Shown one piece after another: positions 27,635-35,751 of a stretch of 64,000 bases of DNA. This DNA comes from Dolichospermum flos-aquae CCAP 1403/13F. GTDB taxonomy: Bacteria; Cyanobacteriota; Cyanobacteriia; Cyanobacteriales; Nostocaceae. Each line of letters begins with the position of its first letter. Position 1 is the stretch's first letter. Under the pieces are notes generated by a model. The model saw nothing but the letters and a program-made list of their open reading frames with translations. It did no database searches and was not told the origin of the DNA. The translations under genes were made by a program, and so were the position numbers. The DNA is taken from contig NZ_CP051206.1 of assembly GCF_012516395.1 (NCBI RefSeq), positions 3,206,501-3,270,500 on the forward strand, given 5' to 3'.

Positions 27635-27731
27635 TTTAGGACTTACGCAAAACATCTCTCCAATCCTCATTTCTCCGTGACCTCTGTGCCTCTGTGGTTC
27701 GTTATTCCATGAGTCTTGCGTAAGTCCTAAA
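27635..27731. repeat. 97-bp MITE with TTTAGGACTTACGCAA ends
   Basis: Starts TTTAGGACTTACGCAA and ends TTGCGTAAGTCCTAAA, a perfect 16-bp inverted repeat. The inside holds a 'cctctgtgcctctgtggttcg' dispersed repeat, which also occurs near 25050-25070, 43846, 45225 and 55877. AGGACTTACGCA ends are common in small cyanobacterial insertion elements. The rest of the gap 27549-27957 holds no gene. Confidence 0.75.
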
Positions 27732-27957
27732 ATTAATTATTAATTAGGCATGATAAATGATAAGTTAGTTTCGGAGAATCCAGGGAATAATACTTACTAT
27801 ATACAACAATTTATAGAGAAAATAAATGAGGTTTGAGACTAAGGAAAAAACTAATCAATAAGATTCTTAACTTCTTTCAAAAGTCTTGACAATGTTTACA
27901 CCATCAAGAAAGTTGTAAGATATAGGAAGTAACAAAGCTCTTCACTCACCACAAGCA

Positions 27958-29235
27958 ATGACATCAACTCTGCTAAATTTTCCGCGTCTTAACGCACCCA
28001 CTTTGCACCATCTGCCAAATGGTTTAACCATTATCGCCGAACAAATGCCAATAGACGCGGTTAATCTCAATTTATGGGTCAAAACCGGTTCAGCAATGGA
28101 GTCAGATGCGATTAATGGCATGGCTCACTTTTTAGAACACATGATTTTTAAGGGTACACAGAAGTTAATTAGTGGTGAATTTGAGCGCCGGATTGAAGAG
28201 CGCGGTGCTGTCACTAATGCTGCCACCAGCCAAGATTATACACACTATTATACCACAACTGCCCCTAAAGATTTTGCCGAATTAGCACCTTTACAAATAG
28301 ATGTTGTTTGTAATCCTAGTATTCCTGATGATGCTTTTGAACGAGAACGTTTAGTAGTTTTAGAAGAAATTAGACGTTCTGAGGATAACCCCCGGCGGCG
28401 AATTTCTCGTCATGTCATGGAAACCGCTTTTGATTCCTTACCCTATCGTCGTCCCGTACTTGGACCAGAAGCAGTTGTTGCTCAAGTTAAACCGCAACAA
28501 ATGCGAGATTTTCATGCTCATTGGTATCAACCTCAGTCAATTACAGCAGTCGCTGTGGGTAATTTACCAGTAGAAGAATTAGTAGAAATTATCGCCGAAG
28601 AATTTAGTAAAAATTATCAACAAACAACCAACAAACTAACATCAATAGCAGCAATTCCTGAACCTGCATTTACAGAAATAGTCCGCAGGGAAGTTGTTGA
28701 TGAAACTCTTCAACAAGCCAGACTAGTAATGATGTGGCGAGTACCTGGATTGATGGAATTAGATGAAACTTATGCACTTGATGTTTTAGCAGGAATTTTA
28801 GGACATGGGAGAACATCTAGATTAGTGCGAGATTTACGGGAAGAACGGGGATTAGTATCTTCAATTTCTGTGAGTAATATGAGTAATTTATTGCAAGGTG
28901 TGTTTTCGATTTCTGCTAAATGTGATGTCGAAAATTTAGCGGTTGTGGAAGCAGGTATTATTCAACATCTTCGCACATTACAAACAGAATTTGTCAAAGA
29001 ATCAGAAATTGCCCGTGTTCAACAACGTGTAGCCAATCGGTTTATATTTGGGAATGAAACACCAAGTGATCGCGCTGGGTTGTATGGTTATTATCAGTCA
29101 TTAATTGGTGATTTAGAACCAGCTTTTAATTATCCCCAATATATTCAAGCACAGGCAGCAACTGATTTAATCCAAGCTGCAAAAGATTATCTTTCCCCAG
29201 ATGCTTATGGTGTTGTTGTCATTAAACCTATTTAA
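27958..29235 (+). CDS. M16-family zinc peptidase (processing peptidase-like)
   Basis: A 425-aa protein with the inverted zinc motif HFLEH (His57, Glu60, His61) in NGMAHFLEHMIFKGT, and the more distant Glu in VVLEEIRR. The C-terminal M16 domain (LARLVMMWRVPGL, RTSRLVRDLREERGLVSSIS) lacks the zinc motif, as usual. Homologues of the mitochondrial processing peptidase beta family. The neighbouring gene of the M16 pair is not in this window. A soluble protein of unknown substrate. Confidence 0.9.
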   Translation: MTSTLLNFPRLNAPTLHHLPNGLTIIAEQMPIDAVNLNLWVKTGSAMESDAINGMAHFLEHMIFKGTQKLISGEFERRIEERGAVTNAATSQDYTHYYTTTAPKDFAELAPLQIDVVCNPSIPDDAFERERLVVLEEIRRSEDNPRRRISRHVMETAFDSLPYRRPVLGPEAVVAQVKPQQMRDFHAHWYQPQSITAVAVGNLPVEELVEIIAEEFSKNYQQTTNKLTSIAAIPEPAFTEIVRREVVDETLQQARLVMMWRVPGLMELDETYALDVLAGILGHGRTSRLVRDLREERGLVSSISVSNMSNLLQGVFSISAKCDVENLAVVEAGIIQHLRTLQTEFVKESEIARVQQRVANRFIFGNETPSDRAGLYGYYQSLIGDLEPAFNYPQYIQAQAATDLIQAAKDYLSPDAYGVVVIKPI

Positions 29236-29289
29236 TGATTTGTCATTTGTCATTAGTCATTGGTAATCTGTTCTTAACAACTGACAACT

Positions 29290-29363
29290 GTACGGGCGAA
29301 GCATTTGGAGAACTATTTTTGGCAATGACCGATAATTTATCTTGCAAATGCTTCGCCCCTACT
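29290..29363. repeat. 74-bp palindromic repeat, copy 2
   Basis: Same 74-bp unit as at 17327, with arms GGGCGAAGCATTTGG and CAAATGCTTCGCCC. It lies 15 bp from copy 3, and both are in the gap between the M16 peptidase gene and ffh. Confidence 0.8.
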
Positions 29364-29377
29364 GACAACTAACCACT

Positions 29378-29451
29378 GTACGGGCGAAGCATTTGGAGGA
29401 CTATTTTTGGCAATGACCGATAATTTATCTTCCAAATGCTTCGCCCCTACT
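29378..29451. repeat. 74-bp palindromic repeat, copy 3
   Basis: Direct tandem of copy 2, differing by a few bases (GGAGGAC for GGAGAAC, TTCCAAA for TTGCAAA). It ends 31 bp before the ffh start codon, so it is probably in the ffh leader and could fold in the mRNA. Confidence 0.8.
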
Positions 29452-29482
29452 GACAACAGACTAACTACGTTGTAACTGAATT

Positions 29483-30931
29483 ATGTTTGATGCACTATCT
29501 GACCGTTTAGAATCCGCCTGGAAAAAACTGCGAGGACAGGATAAAATCTCCCAATCCAATATACAAGACGCTTTGCGGGAAGTGCGTCGGGCTTTATTGG
29601 AAGCAGATGTTAACCTCCAGGTAGTCAAAGATTTTATTAGCGAAGTCGAAACCAAGGCCCAGGGGGCTGAAGTTATCGCTGGTGTACGTCCTGACCAACA
29701 ATTCATCAAAATTGTTTATGATGAATTAGTGCAGGTGATGGGGGAAGAAAATGTTCCCCTCGCAGAAGTTGCGGGGAAAACCACCGTTGTGTTAATGGCT
29801 GGTTTGCAAGGAACCGGTAAAACCACAGCTACCGCAAAATTAGCCTTGCATTTACGCAAACAAGACCGTAGTTGCTTATTAGTGGCTACAGACATCTATC
29901 GTCCCGCAGCTATTGACCAATTAATTACCCTTGGTAAGCAAATTGATGTCCCCGTATTTGAACTGGGAATTGCAGCAGACCCCGTAGAAATTGCCCGTCA
30001 AGGTGTGGAACGCGCCAGAGCCGAAGGCATAAATACAGTAATTATTGATACTGCCGGACGCTTGCAAATAGATGAAGATATGATGGCGGAATTAGCCCGC
30101 ATCAAAGAAGTAGTCCAGCCCGATGAAACCCTGTTAGTTGTGGATGCAATGACCGGGCAAGAGGCAGCAAATCTCACGCGCACCTTCCATAACCAAATCG
30201 GCATTACTGGGGCAATCCTGACCAAAATGGATGGGGATAGCCGAGGTGGTGCGGCGTTGTCAGTGCGGCAAATTTCCGGTGCGCCGATTAAATTTGTGGG
30301 TGTGGGGGAAAAAGTCGAGGCTCTACAACCGTTTTATCCTGACCGGATGGCTTCGCGGATTTTGGGGATGGGGGATGTTCTTACTTTAGTAGAAAAAGCC
30401 CAAGAAGAGATAGATTTGGCAGATGCGGAGCAAATGCAGGAGAAAATCCTGTCAGCAAAATTTGATTTTACTGACTTTCTCAAGCAAATGCGGTTGTTGA
30501 AAAACATGGGTTCTTTGGGCGGAATTATGAAGATGATTCCGGGCATGAACAAGCTTTCTGATGACCAGTTAAAGCATGGAGAAACCCAGCTAAAACGCTG
30601 TGAAGCCATGATCAATTCCATGACGGGTAAAGAACGCCGTGACCCAGATTTATTATCGAGTTCTCCCAGTCGCCGCCGTCGAATTGCTTCTGGCTCTGGG
30701 TATAGAGAAGCGGATGTAAGCAAACTGGTAGCGGACTTCCAAAAAATGCGATCGCTCATGCAGCAAATGGGACAGGGTGGCATTCCCGGTATGGGAGGAA
30801 TGTTTGGCGGTGGTAATCCCTTAGCAGCAGGTGGTAATCGTCCTTCACCCGGCTGGCGCGGTTATCCCGGTGGCGCACCACCAGCTAAGAAAAAGAAAGA
30901 GAAAAAGAAAAAAGGTTTTGGGACTCTTTAA
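29483..30931 (+). CDS. ffh: Signal recognition particle protein Ffh (SRP54)
   Basis: A 482-aa GTPase. The N domain starts FDALSDRLESAWKKLRGQDK; the P-loop is GLQGTGKTTATAKLA (about 108-122); DTAGRLQIDEDMMAEL and TKMDGDSRGGAAL are G3 and G4; the M domain is Met-rich (KQMRLLKNMGSLGGIMKMIP) with a Gly-rich and a Lys-rich tail. Ffh binds 4.5S/SRP RNA and signal sequences and delivers ribosomes to FtsY. The Lys-rich end (KKKKEKKKKGFG) is longer than in E. coli, typical of cyanobacteria. Confidence 0.97.
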   Translation: MFDALSDRLESAWKKLRGQDKISQSNIQDALREVRRALLEADVNLQVVKDFISEVETKAQGAEVIAGVRPDQQFIKIVYDELVQVMGEENVPLAEVAGKTTVVLMAGLQGTGKTTATAKLALHLRKQDRSCLLVATDIYRPAAIDQLITLGKQIDVPVFELGIAADPVEIARQGVERARAEGINTVIIDTAGRLQIDEDMMAELARIKEVVQPDETLLVVDAMTGQEAANLTRTFHNQIGITGAILTKMDGDSRGGAALSVRQISGAPIKFVGVGEKVEALQPFYPDRMASRILGMGDVLTLVEKAQEEIDLADAEQMQEKILSAKFDFTDFLKQMRLLKNMGSLGGIMKMIPGMNKLSDDQLKHGETQLKRCEAMINSMTGKERRDPDLLSSSPSRRRRIASGSGYREADVSKLVADFQKMRSLMQQMGQGGIPGMGGMFGGGNPLAAGGNRPSPGWRGYPGGAPPAKKKKEKKKKGFGTL

Positions 30932-31121
30932 AATTTAAGCACAAAATCCCGGATTTATTCCATAAATTCGGGATTTGCCAAATGCAATAACTACGGTGTT
31001 TGTGCAGGGTTTCAAAAACGCAAAGCGATCGCAAATCACTATAATAATTGTGAATATATTCATCAGTGCCACTGCTTGTGTTCAAAACTTTATTTACCTT
31101 TGGTAAAATGGAGCAAGATAT

Positions 31122-31700
31122 ATGACTACAATTCAGGTTAAAAGCTTCACCCTAGAAGAATATCACGAACTCATTGAAATTGGCTTTTTAAAAGAAGATG
31201 ATCACATTCAACTAATTAACGGAGAATTGGTAGAAATGGTATCAAAAGGTACGGCACATGAAACTTGTTTAAGAAAGCTATTAAAGGAACTTCCAAAACT
31301 TATAGAAGATAGAGTAATTCTGCAATCTCAAGCCCCCATTAGTATACCACCCAAAAGCGAACCAGAACCAGATTTTGCCATTGTCAAAAACCGTGATGAT
31401 GATTATTTTTCATCTCACCCACAAGGGAGCGATATATTGTTAGTCATAGAAGTTGCAGATTCTTCCATAGACTATGACCAAAAGGTGAAAATACCTCTTT
31501 ATGCGAAAGCGGGAATACCTGATTATTGGATATTTAATTTATTAGATAATTGCTTGGAATGTTACAGTGAACCATATCAAAATAAACAGGGGATATTTGG
31601 GTATACAAATAAGCGAATTGTTTTACCTACTCAGGTTATATCTTTACCTTGGTTTACTGATTTACAGCTTGATTTAAGTAAAGTGTTTCCTGTGTATTAA
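31122..31700 (+). CDS. Uma2-family endonuclease-like protein (DUF820)
   Basis: A 192-aa protein of the Uma2/DUF820 family, which has a PD-(D/E)XK nuclease-like fold: FTLEEYHELIEIGFLKEDDH at the start, IQLINGELVEMVSKG, EPEPDFAIVKNRDDDY (Asp) and ILLVIEVADSSIDYDQKVKI (Glu). These are extremely abundant in cyanobacteria with no proven function. It borders the cyanobactin cluster and is convergent with acyC. Other Uma2 genes or pieces lie at 37546, 38785 and 62232. Confidence 0.88.
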   Translation: MTTIQVKSFTLEEYHELIEIGFLKEDDHIQLINGELVEMVSKGTAHETCLRKLLKELPKLIEDRVILQSQAPISIPPKSEPEPDFAIVKNRDDDYFSSHPQGSDILLVIEVADSSIDYDQKVKIPLYAKAGIPDYWIFNLLDNCLECYSEPYQNKQGIFGYTNKRIVLPTQVISLPWFTDLQLDLSKVFPVY

Positions 31701-31704
31701 TTAA

Positions 31705-31737
31705 TATCCCCAACTTCTCAAAGAAGTCGGGGATATG
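31705..31737. terminator. Hairpin between convergent Uma2 and acyC
   Basis: ATATCCCCAACTTCT and AGAAGTCGGGGATAT pair around CAA with one mismatch. It lies between the plus-strand Uma2 gene end and the minus-strand acyC end and could stop both, although there is no strong T run. It belongs to the same family as 50546-50612. Confidence 0.5.
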
Positions 31738-31750
31738 AAAACCGCACCAA

Positions 31751-31939
31751 CTAACACCAAATCCGACCACGACGGAAAGGTTTATCAGGTTCAGTTTGTT
31801 GGGCTTTTTGTCTAGCCATTTCCTGCGACCAAAAACCATAATCTTCCAAACCAGTTGACAAAATATTACGTTTAATTTCTGCTGTTTGTTCGGGTTCTGG
31901 TTGACTCGAATTTGCGGGGGTTTTCTTTTGTTTACTCAT
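31751..31939 (-). CDS. acyC: Cyanobactin small protein, PatC/AcyC-like
   Basis: A 62-aa protein starting at ATG 31939 (MSKQKKTPANSSQPEPEQTA), with AGGAGTT as ribosome site a few bases upstream. It carries ILSTGLEDYGFWSQEMARQK and ends RRGRIWC. Small basic proteins in the third place of cyanobactin clusters are called PatC/TenC/TruC or AcyC; they are not needed for peptide production in known clusters. The assignment rests on order (A-B-C), size and a GLEDY-type phrase I recall from that family. Confidence 0.6.
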   Translation of the reverse strand: MSKQKKTPANSSQPEPEQTAEIKRNILSTGLEDYGFWSQEMARQKAQQTEPDKPFRRGRIWC

Positions 31940-31953
31940 AATTTTGATAACTC

Positions 31954-32157
31954 CTAAATTACACAACTGCAAGAAGATTTAATTTGCTGATAACTACGAT
32001 TTTGAAATGCAGCGGGGTCATTATAATTAGCACCATGTAATAAGTCCATGCGAATGCTAACTAAGTCCTCGACTCTACCATGAATGACATCAACAGAACG
32101 ATGAGGATAAATAATATCTGGTCTTTTTACCGGGGGGGAAAGTTTGGGTAATCTCAT
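31954..32157 (-). CDS. acyB: Cyanobactin small protein, PatB/AcyB-like
   Basis: Start at ATG 32157 (MRLPKLSPPVKRPDIIYPHR), two codons inside the TTG-initiated frame. The 67-aa product has a Pro-rich N-terminus with PPVKRP, a central VDVIHGRVEDLVSIRMDLLH and a C-terminus with two Cys (SSCSCVI). PatB/AcyB/McaB proteins are about this size and lie second in the cluster. Function unknown, conserved but dispensable in the patellamide system. It is 14 bp upstream of acyC and 225 bp downstream of acyA, a gap holding a repeat. Confidence 0.6.
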   Translation of the reverse strand: MRLPKLSPPVKRPDIIYPHRSVDVIHGRVEDLVSIRMDLLHGANYNDPAAFQNRSYQQIKSSCSCVI

Positions 32158-32216
32158 AATCAATTTTAGATTGTAGATTTTGGAAATTGATTTCTCATTT
32201 CCTCGTTTTTCGCGTT

Positions 32217-32325
32217 TCTCGTTCCCATACTCCGTATGGGAATGAATTCTAGAAGGCTCTGCCTTCTATTAAAGCAGAGTCAGAGCCTCTGTAACCGCAT
32301 TCCCAGTCAGAGACTGGGAACGAGA
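32217..32325. repeat. 109-bp dispersed palindromic repeat, intergenic copy
   Basis: Starts TCTCGTTCCCATACTCCG and ends AGACTGGGAACGAGA; inner palindromes surround GAAGGCTCTGCCTTC. The same repeat, 110 bp, sits inside the acyG coding region at 42454-42563 and is translated there. This copy separates acyA from acyB. Confidence 0.8.
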
Positions 32326-32382
32326 TAAACGAGATAAAAGACTTTGTTGGGTTGCGCTGTTGCTTAACCCAACCTACCACTA

Positions 32383-34359
32383 TTAATAAGGAGTAGACCA
32401 AGAACGGACTTCGCCCAAAGTAACAGGAATAATATCACTCACATCAATTGTAAACCGGAATAGCTTCTTCGCCCGACGACTATTTTCAGGGTCAAAGAAC
32501 TTCAATTTTACATCCCAACAATCGCTATCTAAACGACAGAAAGGACTTTTTTCTACTGTAATACTATCCAACTCCATACCCGTAGCCACAGCTTCCGCAA
32601 AGGTGGAAGCCGCTTGAAAAGCATTCGTAGAGGCAAAATTCAACGCCCTATCTTGGGAAGTTGTCCCCAAGTTGCGTAAATCATAATAAATGCGGCTGAG
32701 GAAACTACCCAAAGTCCGACGAATAGACTCTTCTTGGGCTTCTGTCGCTTGCGCTTGCACTGTCTGAATAGCAGCTTGAACTAAGGTGTTAACCTTCCAA
32801 CCATACATTCCCCGAATGTTGGGAACTTCAATTACTGGCACAACTTGACCAGAAAATAGTTTCACACTGCGTCCTGATAAAATACCGGGAATACTGACTC
32901 TCTCTACATAATTCTCGCTGTCTTCTGCTTGAATTTGTCCCGATAATAATTGTTGTAAAATAGCATAGACATCTCTGGCAAAAGCCCCACCTGGTTCTAT
33001 TGCATAGATAGGAGTTAATTCTAAATTCAATGTCCAAATTAAGGACTTAGCCTCAGAAAGATTATCTCCTAAATAATCTACCATCTGCCGCGCATCATAA
33101 GGGTTAGCGGGAATCGCTGTTCCGTCTATTTGTACCCCTGGCATTAATTGTTTAAAGGAGTCTCTTCTGGCTTCTGAACCAAAATCATAACCCAGTGTAC
33201 CTAAAGCATACACTAAGTTAACTTCAGCGAGATCGCTGGGTGCTTGACTAGCAGTAATGTAATTAGATGTACGATTTGACATGGTAGTAGATTGAGAATT
33301 GGATGAATTTGTGAAAGGTGCGGAAGTTGTCACAGCAGGAACTACTGGGAAAAATTCAGGGGGTATAAATTCCTCCGGGCTGGGTTCTGGTTCAGCACTA
33401 TTTGTAATCTCTGCACAACCGCAACCAGCAGCTTCAATACTGTCAACGGTTTCTACTGTATCTAATTCTTCGGACATTGTTCCTCCTGTAAAATATTGCA
33501 ATGCACCAGAAATATTTAATTTACCTAATAAACAGCGACTAATATCGTCTGTATCCTTATCTGTGCAAGGTATAGCAGTTTCTAATAAAACCGCTCTCAC
33601 CTTAGCGGGGTCGGGTGTTTCACCACGCTGAACTTGCAGACTTAGGAGTAAAGCAGCGACACCGGAAACAATAGGAGTAGCAAAGCTAGTACCACTGAGT
33701 TTTTGTGTCCCTCCCCCCGGTTTTGCCCCTAAGATGTGTTCTCCCGGTGCAAGAATGCCTTGGTTTTGATAGCTTTCTCCCCAGTTACTAAAGTCTATGG
33801 GTTTACCTTGGTCATTCATTGCCCCTACTGCTAATACGGTGGGTAAAGATGCGGGAACGTGCAAACATTCGCAACCATCATTACCAGCAGCAGCCACAAT
33901 TAAAACATTGTGATCTTTGCATAGTTGCACAGCCCTATCTAACCAGCCTTCTGCTTCACCATTATCAGTGAGTTGTCCAGCACTGACATTGATAATATGC
34001 GCTCCAGCATTGACGGCTTGTTCTATGGCGCGAGCTAGATCTAGTTGAGAAAGTTTCCTATTATTGTCACCAAAAATAGGGACGATTAACCCTCGACATT
34101 GGGGAGCTATTCCCCGTAATTCTGAAGAATTATGTTGACCAAATATGATGCTTGCTACATGAGTTCCATGTCCAGACATAGATCCATTAGCTGTCGCTTC
34201 TCCCTGAATAAGTGTTGGCAATCTTGTTAAATTTGCTGCATTAAAGCAATTATGAGATTGATCAACCAATCCGTCGAGTATAGCTACACATATTTGTGAA
34301 TCACCCTGTGTCAAGTTCCATAATTTGTGTATTTCCGTTTCAATTGAGGATTTTGGCAT
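32383..34359 (-). CDS. acyA: Cyanobactin maturation protease AcyA (PatA-like)
   Basis: A 658-aa protein. Residues 1-265 are a subtilisin-like domain with Asp29 (CVAILDGLVD), His64 (SGHGTHVAS), oxyanion Asn160 and Ser225 (LSGTSFATP). The spacing between Asp and His is compact, as in PatA. A Cys- and Pro-rich linker (about 290-370) joins the C-terminal cyanobactin domain (about 380-658; LVYALGTLGYDFGSEARRD to VTLGEVRSWSTPY), shared with AcyG. PatA-type proteases cut between leader and core of the precursor. Start ATG 34359. It heads a minus-strand unit acyA-acyB-acyC pointing away from the precursors. Confidence 0.92.
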   Translation of the reverse strand: MPKSSIETEIHKLWNLTQGDSQICVAILDGLVDQSHNCFNAANLTRLPTLIQGEATANGSMSGHGTHVASIIFGQHNSSELRGIAPQCRGLIVPIFGDNNRKLSQLDLARAIEQAVNAGAHIINVSAGQLTDNGEAEGWLDRAVQLCKDHNVLIVAAAGNDGCECLHVPASLPTVLAVGAMNDQGKPIDFSNWGESYQNQGILAPGEHILGAKPGGGTQKLSGTSFATPIVSGVAALLLSLQVQRGETPDPAKVRAVLLETAIPCTDKDTDDISRCLLGKLNISGALQYFTGGTMSEELDTVETVDSIEAAGCGCAEITNSAEPEPSPEEFIPPEFFPVVPAVTTSAPFTNSSNSQSTTMSNRTSNYITASQAPSDLAEVNLVYALGTLGYDFGSEARRDSFKQLMPGVQIDGTAIPANPYDARQMVDYLGDNLSEAKSLIWTLNLELTPIYAIEPGGAFARDVYAILQQLLSGQIQAEDSENYVERVSIPGILSGRSVKLFSGQVVPVIEVPNIRGMYGWKVNTLVQAAIQTVQAQATEAQEESIRRTLGSFLSRIYYDLRNLGTTSQDRALNFASTNAFQAASTFAEAVATGMELDSITVEKSPFCRLDSDCWDVKLKFFDPENSRRAKKLFRFTIDVSDIIPVTLGEVRSWSTPY

Positions 34360-34843
34360 TTAATTTGCTAATTATCTGCTTAAACATCTATTTTGCGCCA
34401 TAAATATATATTTTATGACATTTTTATTACGATTGTGCTTCTAGAACACAAAAGTAATTGTTATATTATTCGGCTGAAATGTCAACTCAATTTACATATT
34501 TTAACGGATATAATTTTTTCTTATGTCAAAAAAAAAAACGGTTTTAGTAAGTGTTTATTTTCTCCTGTGCTGTGGATGAAAATCAGTATTTACAAATACT
34601 TGACGGGAGGAGATAGTGATTTCCGCTTCACGGAAATATCAAGCATACAGGAGTGTTAACAACCTGATTTACTATAAGTAATTTTTATTAATAAGGTCTT
34701 GCGTTGAATCATAATTGGCTGTACTATCAGAATCAGGGTAGCTTCACTTAGCCTACTGATTAGTAATTGCACTTTTTATCATCTCATGGTAAGTAGTTGC
34801 ATTGATTATTCTGAAAAATTCACATTAGTTAATACTAAAACTC
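34360..34843. promoter_or_regulatory. Spacer between acyA and the precursor repeat units
   Basis: About 480 AT-rich bases between divergently read acyA and acyE1. One frame of 88 codons exists but it has no start context or recognisable content and is discarded. The hairpin-like phrase GATTTCCGCTTCACGGAAATC occurs at 34617-34637. Promoters for acyA and for acyE must lie in or beside this zone. Confidence 0.4.
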
Positions 34844-35015
34844 TACCTCTCCCTAACCCTCTCCTAAGAGGAGAGGGAACAGGAAAAAAACTTGAGAATT
34901 TAAAGAGTTTAAAGCCTCTCTCCTTGTAGGAGAGAGGTTTTATATAAAGCTTCTGGTGAATCACAACTCGTTAAATTACCCTTCAACACCAATTTAACGC
35001 CTTCACCAAACCAGT

Positions 35016-35034
35016 CTTCTTCATCAGGAAGAAG
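35016..35034 (+). promoter_or_regulatory. 5' leader hairpin of acyE1
   Basis: CTTCTTC and GAAGAAG pair around loop ATCAG, 31 bases before the start codon. Unit 2 keeps the stem exactly while its loop reads ATAAT (35527-35545). Conserved stem with variable loop points to an RNA structure in the leader. The Shine-Dalgarno AAAGGAAA follows. Confidence 0.55.
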
Positions 35035-35065
35035 TTAAACGAACAAACAAAAAGGAAAACACACC

Positions 35066-35221
35066 ATGACTAAGAAGAACATCCGCCCCCAACAAGTTGC
35101 TCCCGTAGAACGCGAAACCATCTCTACTGCCAAGGATCAAAGCGGTCAGGTTACAGCCCGTTCATGGAGAGATCCAAGTGAGGATACGTTCGCTCCTTTT
35201 GCGGGCGACGACGCGGAGTAA
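35066..35221 (+). CDS. acyE: Anacyclamide-type cyanobactin precursor 1
   Basis: A 51-aa peptide too short for most gene callers. Leader residues 1-29 (MTKKNIRPQQVAPVERE then ISTAKDQSGQV), a short N-terminal recognition piece TAR, a predicted core SWRDPSEDTFAP (residues 33-44) and the follower FAGDDAE. Anacyclamide precursors have this leader, a core ending in Pro, and FAGDDAE at the end. The predicted product is a 12-residue macrocycle. The core has Trp but no Cys, so no thiazole is expected; Ser and Thr stay unmodified since the cluster lacks a heterocyclase. Ribosome site AAAGGAAA lies at the right distance. Confidence 0.93.
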   Translation: MTKKNIRPQQVAPVERETISTAKDQSGQVTARSWRDPSEDTFAPFAGDDAE

Positions 35222-35254
35222 GTCACCCCATTCTACCACTCACCTCAAAAAATA

Positions 35255-35350
35255 TCAAAAGTCTATTTCTACATCCCTTGGCGCACGGTTTGCCTCGATG
35301 AATTGACGGACAACCCTTGTCAGTTCGGGGGTTTATCACTGGCACGGGGG
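35255..35350 (-). pseudogene. Duplicated 3' tail of the RAYT transposase gene
   Basis: The minus strand reads PELTRVVRQFIEANRAPRDV then EIDF and a stop, matching the C-terminus of the transposase at 35752-36543 (EVTEVVRQFIAANRAPRDV-EIDF). Only about 30 codons are present because the tandem duplication ended inside the gene. It marks the right border of unit 1. Confidence 0.9.
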
Positions 35351-35526
35351 ATATGAATTAAGATACCTCTCCCTAACCCTTTCCTAAGAGGAGAGGGAAC
35401 AGGAAAAAAAATTGAGAATTTAAAGCCTCTCTCCTACAAGGAGACAGGTTTTATATAAAGCTTCTGGTGAATCACAACTCGTTAAATTACCCTTCAACGC
35501 CAATTTAACGCCTTCACCAAACCAGT

Positions 35527-35545
35527 CTTCTTCATAATGAAGAAG
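35527..35545 (+). promoter_or_regulatory. 5' leader hairpin of acyE2
   Basis: CTTCTTC and GAAGAAG with loop ATAAT, the counterpart of 35016-35034. The stem is identical to unit 1 while the loop has changed. It lies 32 bases before the ATG. Confidence 0.55.
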
Positions 35546-35577
35546 TTAAACGAACAAACAAAAAGGAAAAACACACC

Positions 35578-35718
35578 ATGACTAAGAAGAACATCCGCCC
35601 CCAACAAGTTGCCCCCGTAGAACGCGAAATCATCTCCACTGCCAAGGATCAAAGCGGTCAAGTGGAAGCCCAGCTGTTCTGGTTTAGTCCTCCTTTTGCG
35701 GGCGACGACGCAGAGTAA
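35578..35718 (+). CDS. acyE: Anacyclamide-type cyanobactin precursor 2
   Basis: A 46-aa peptide with almost the same leader (EIIS for ETIS), recognition piece EAQ, predicted core LFWFSPP (residues 33-39) and follower FAGDDAE. The core is seven residues and ends in Pro, at the short end of the range known for anacyclamides. It is very hydrophobic, in contrast with the charged 12-residue core of precursor 1. The border between EAQ and the core follows the usual leader end (AQ); one residue either side cannot be excluded. Its 3' end faces the end of the RAYT gene 33 bp away. Confidence 0.93.
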   Translation: MTKKNIRPQQVAPVEREIISTAKDQSGQVEAQLFWFSPPFAGDDAE

Positions 35719-35751
35719 GTCACCTCATTCTACCACTCACCTCAAAAAAGG

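Larger units (their letters stand above)
34844..35350. repeat. Tandem duplication, unit 1 (leader + acyE1 + RAYT tail)
   Basis: Begins TACCTCTCCCTAACCCT and ends CTGGCACGGGGG. Unit 2 at 35364-35850 has the same order: palindrome CCTCTCCTAAGAGGAGAGG, hairpin CTCTCTCC..GGAGAGAG, conserved leader, acyE, and the 3' end of the RAYT gene. The units are about 90-95 percent alike apart from the core-coding part and one 8-bp difference in the leader. They are separated by 13 bp. Confidence 0.9.

Noticed and set aside
34393-34659. 88-codon open frame upstream of the precursor genes, possible extra cyanobactin protein
   Set aside because: No start context, no leader or follower motif, composition of noncoding AT-rich DNA.
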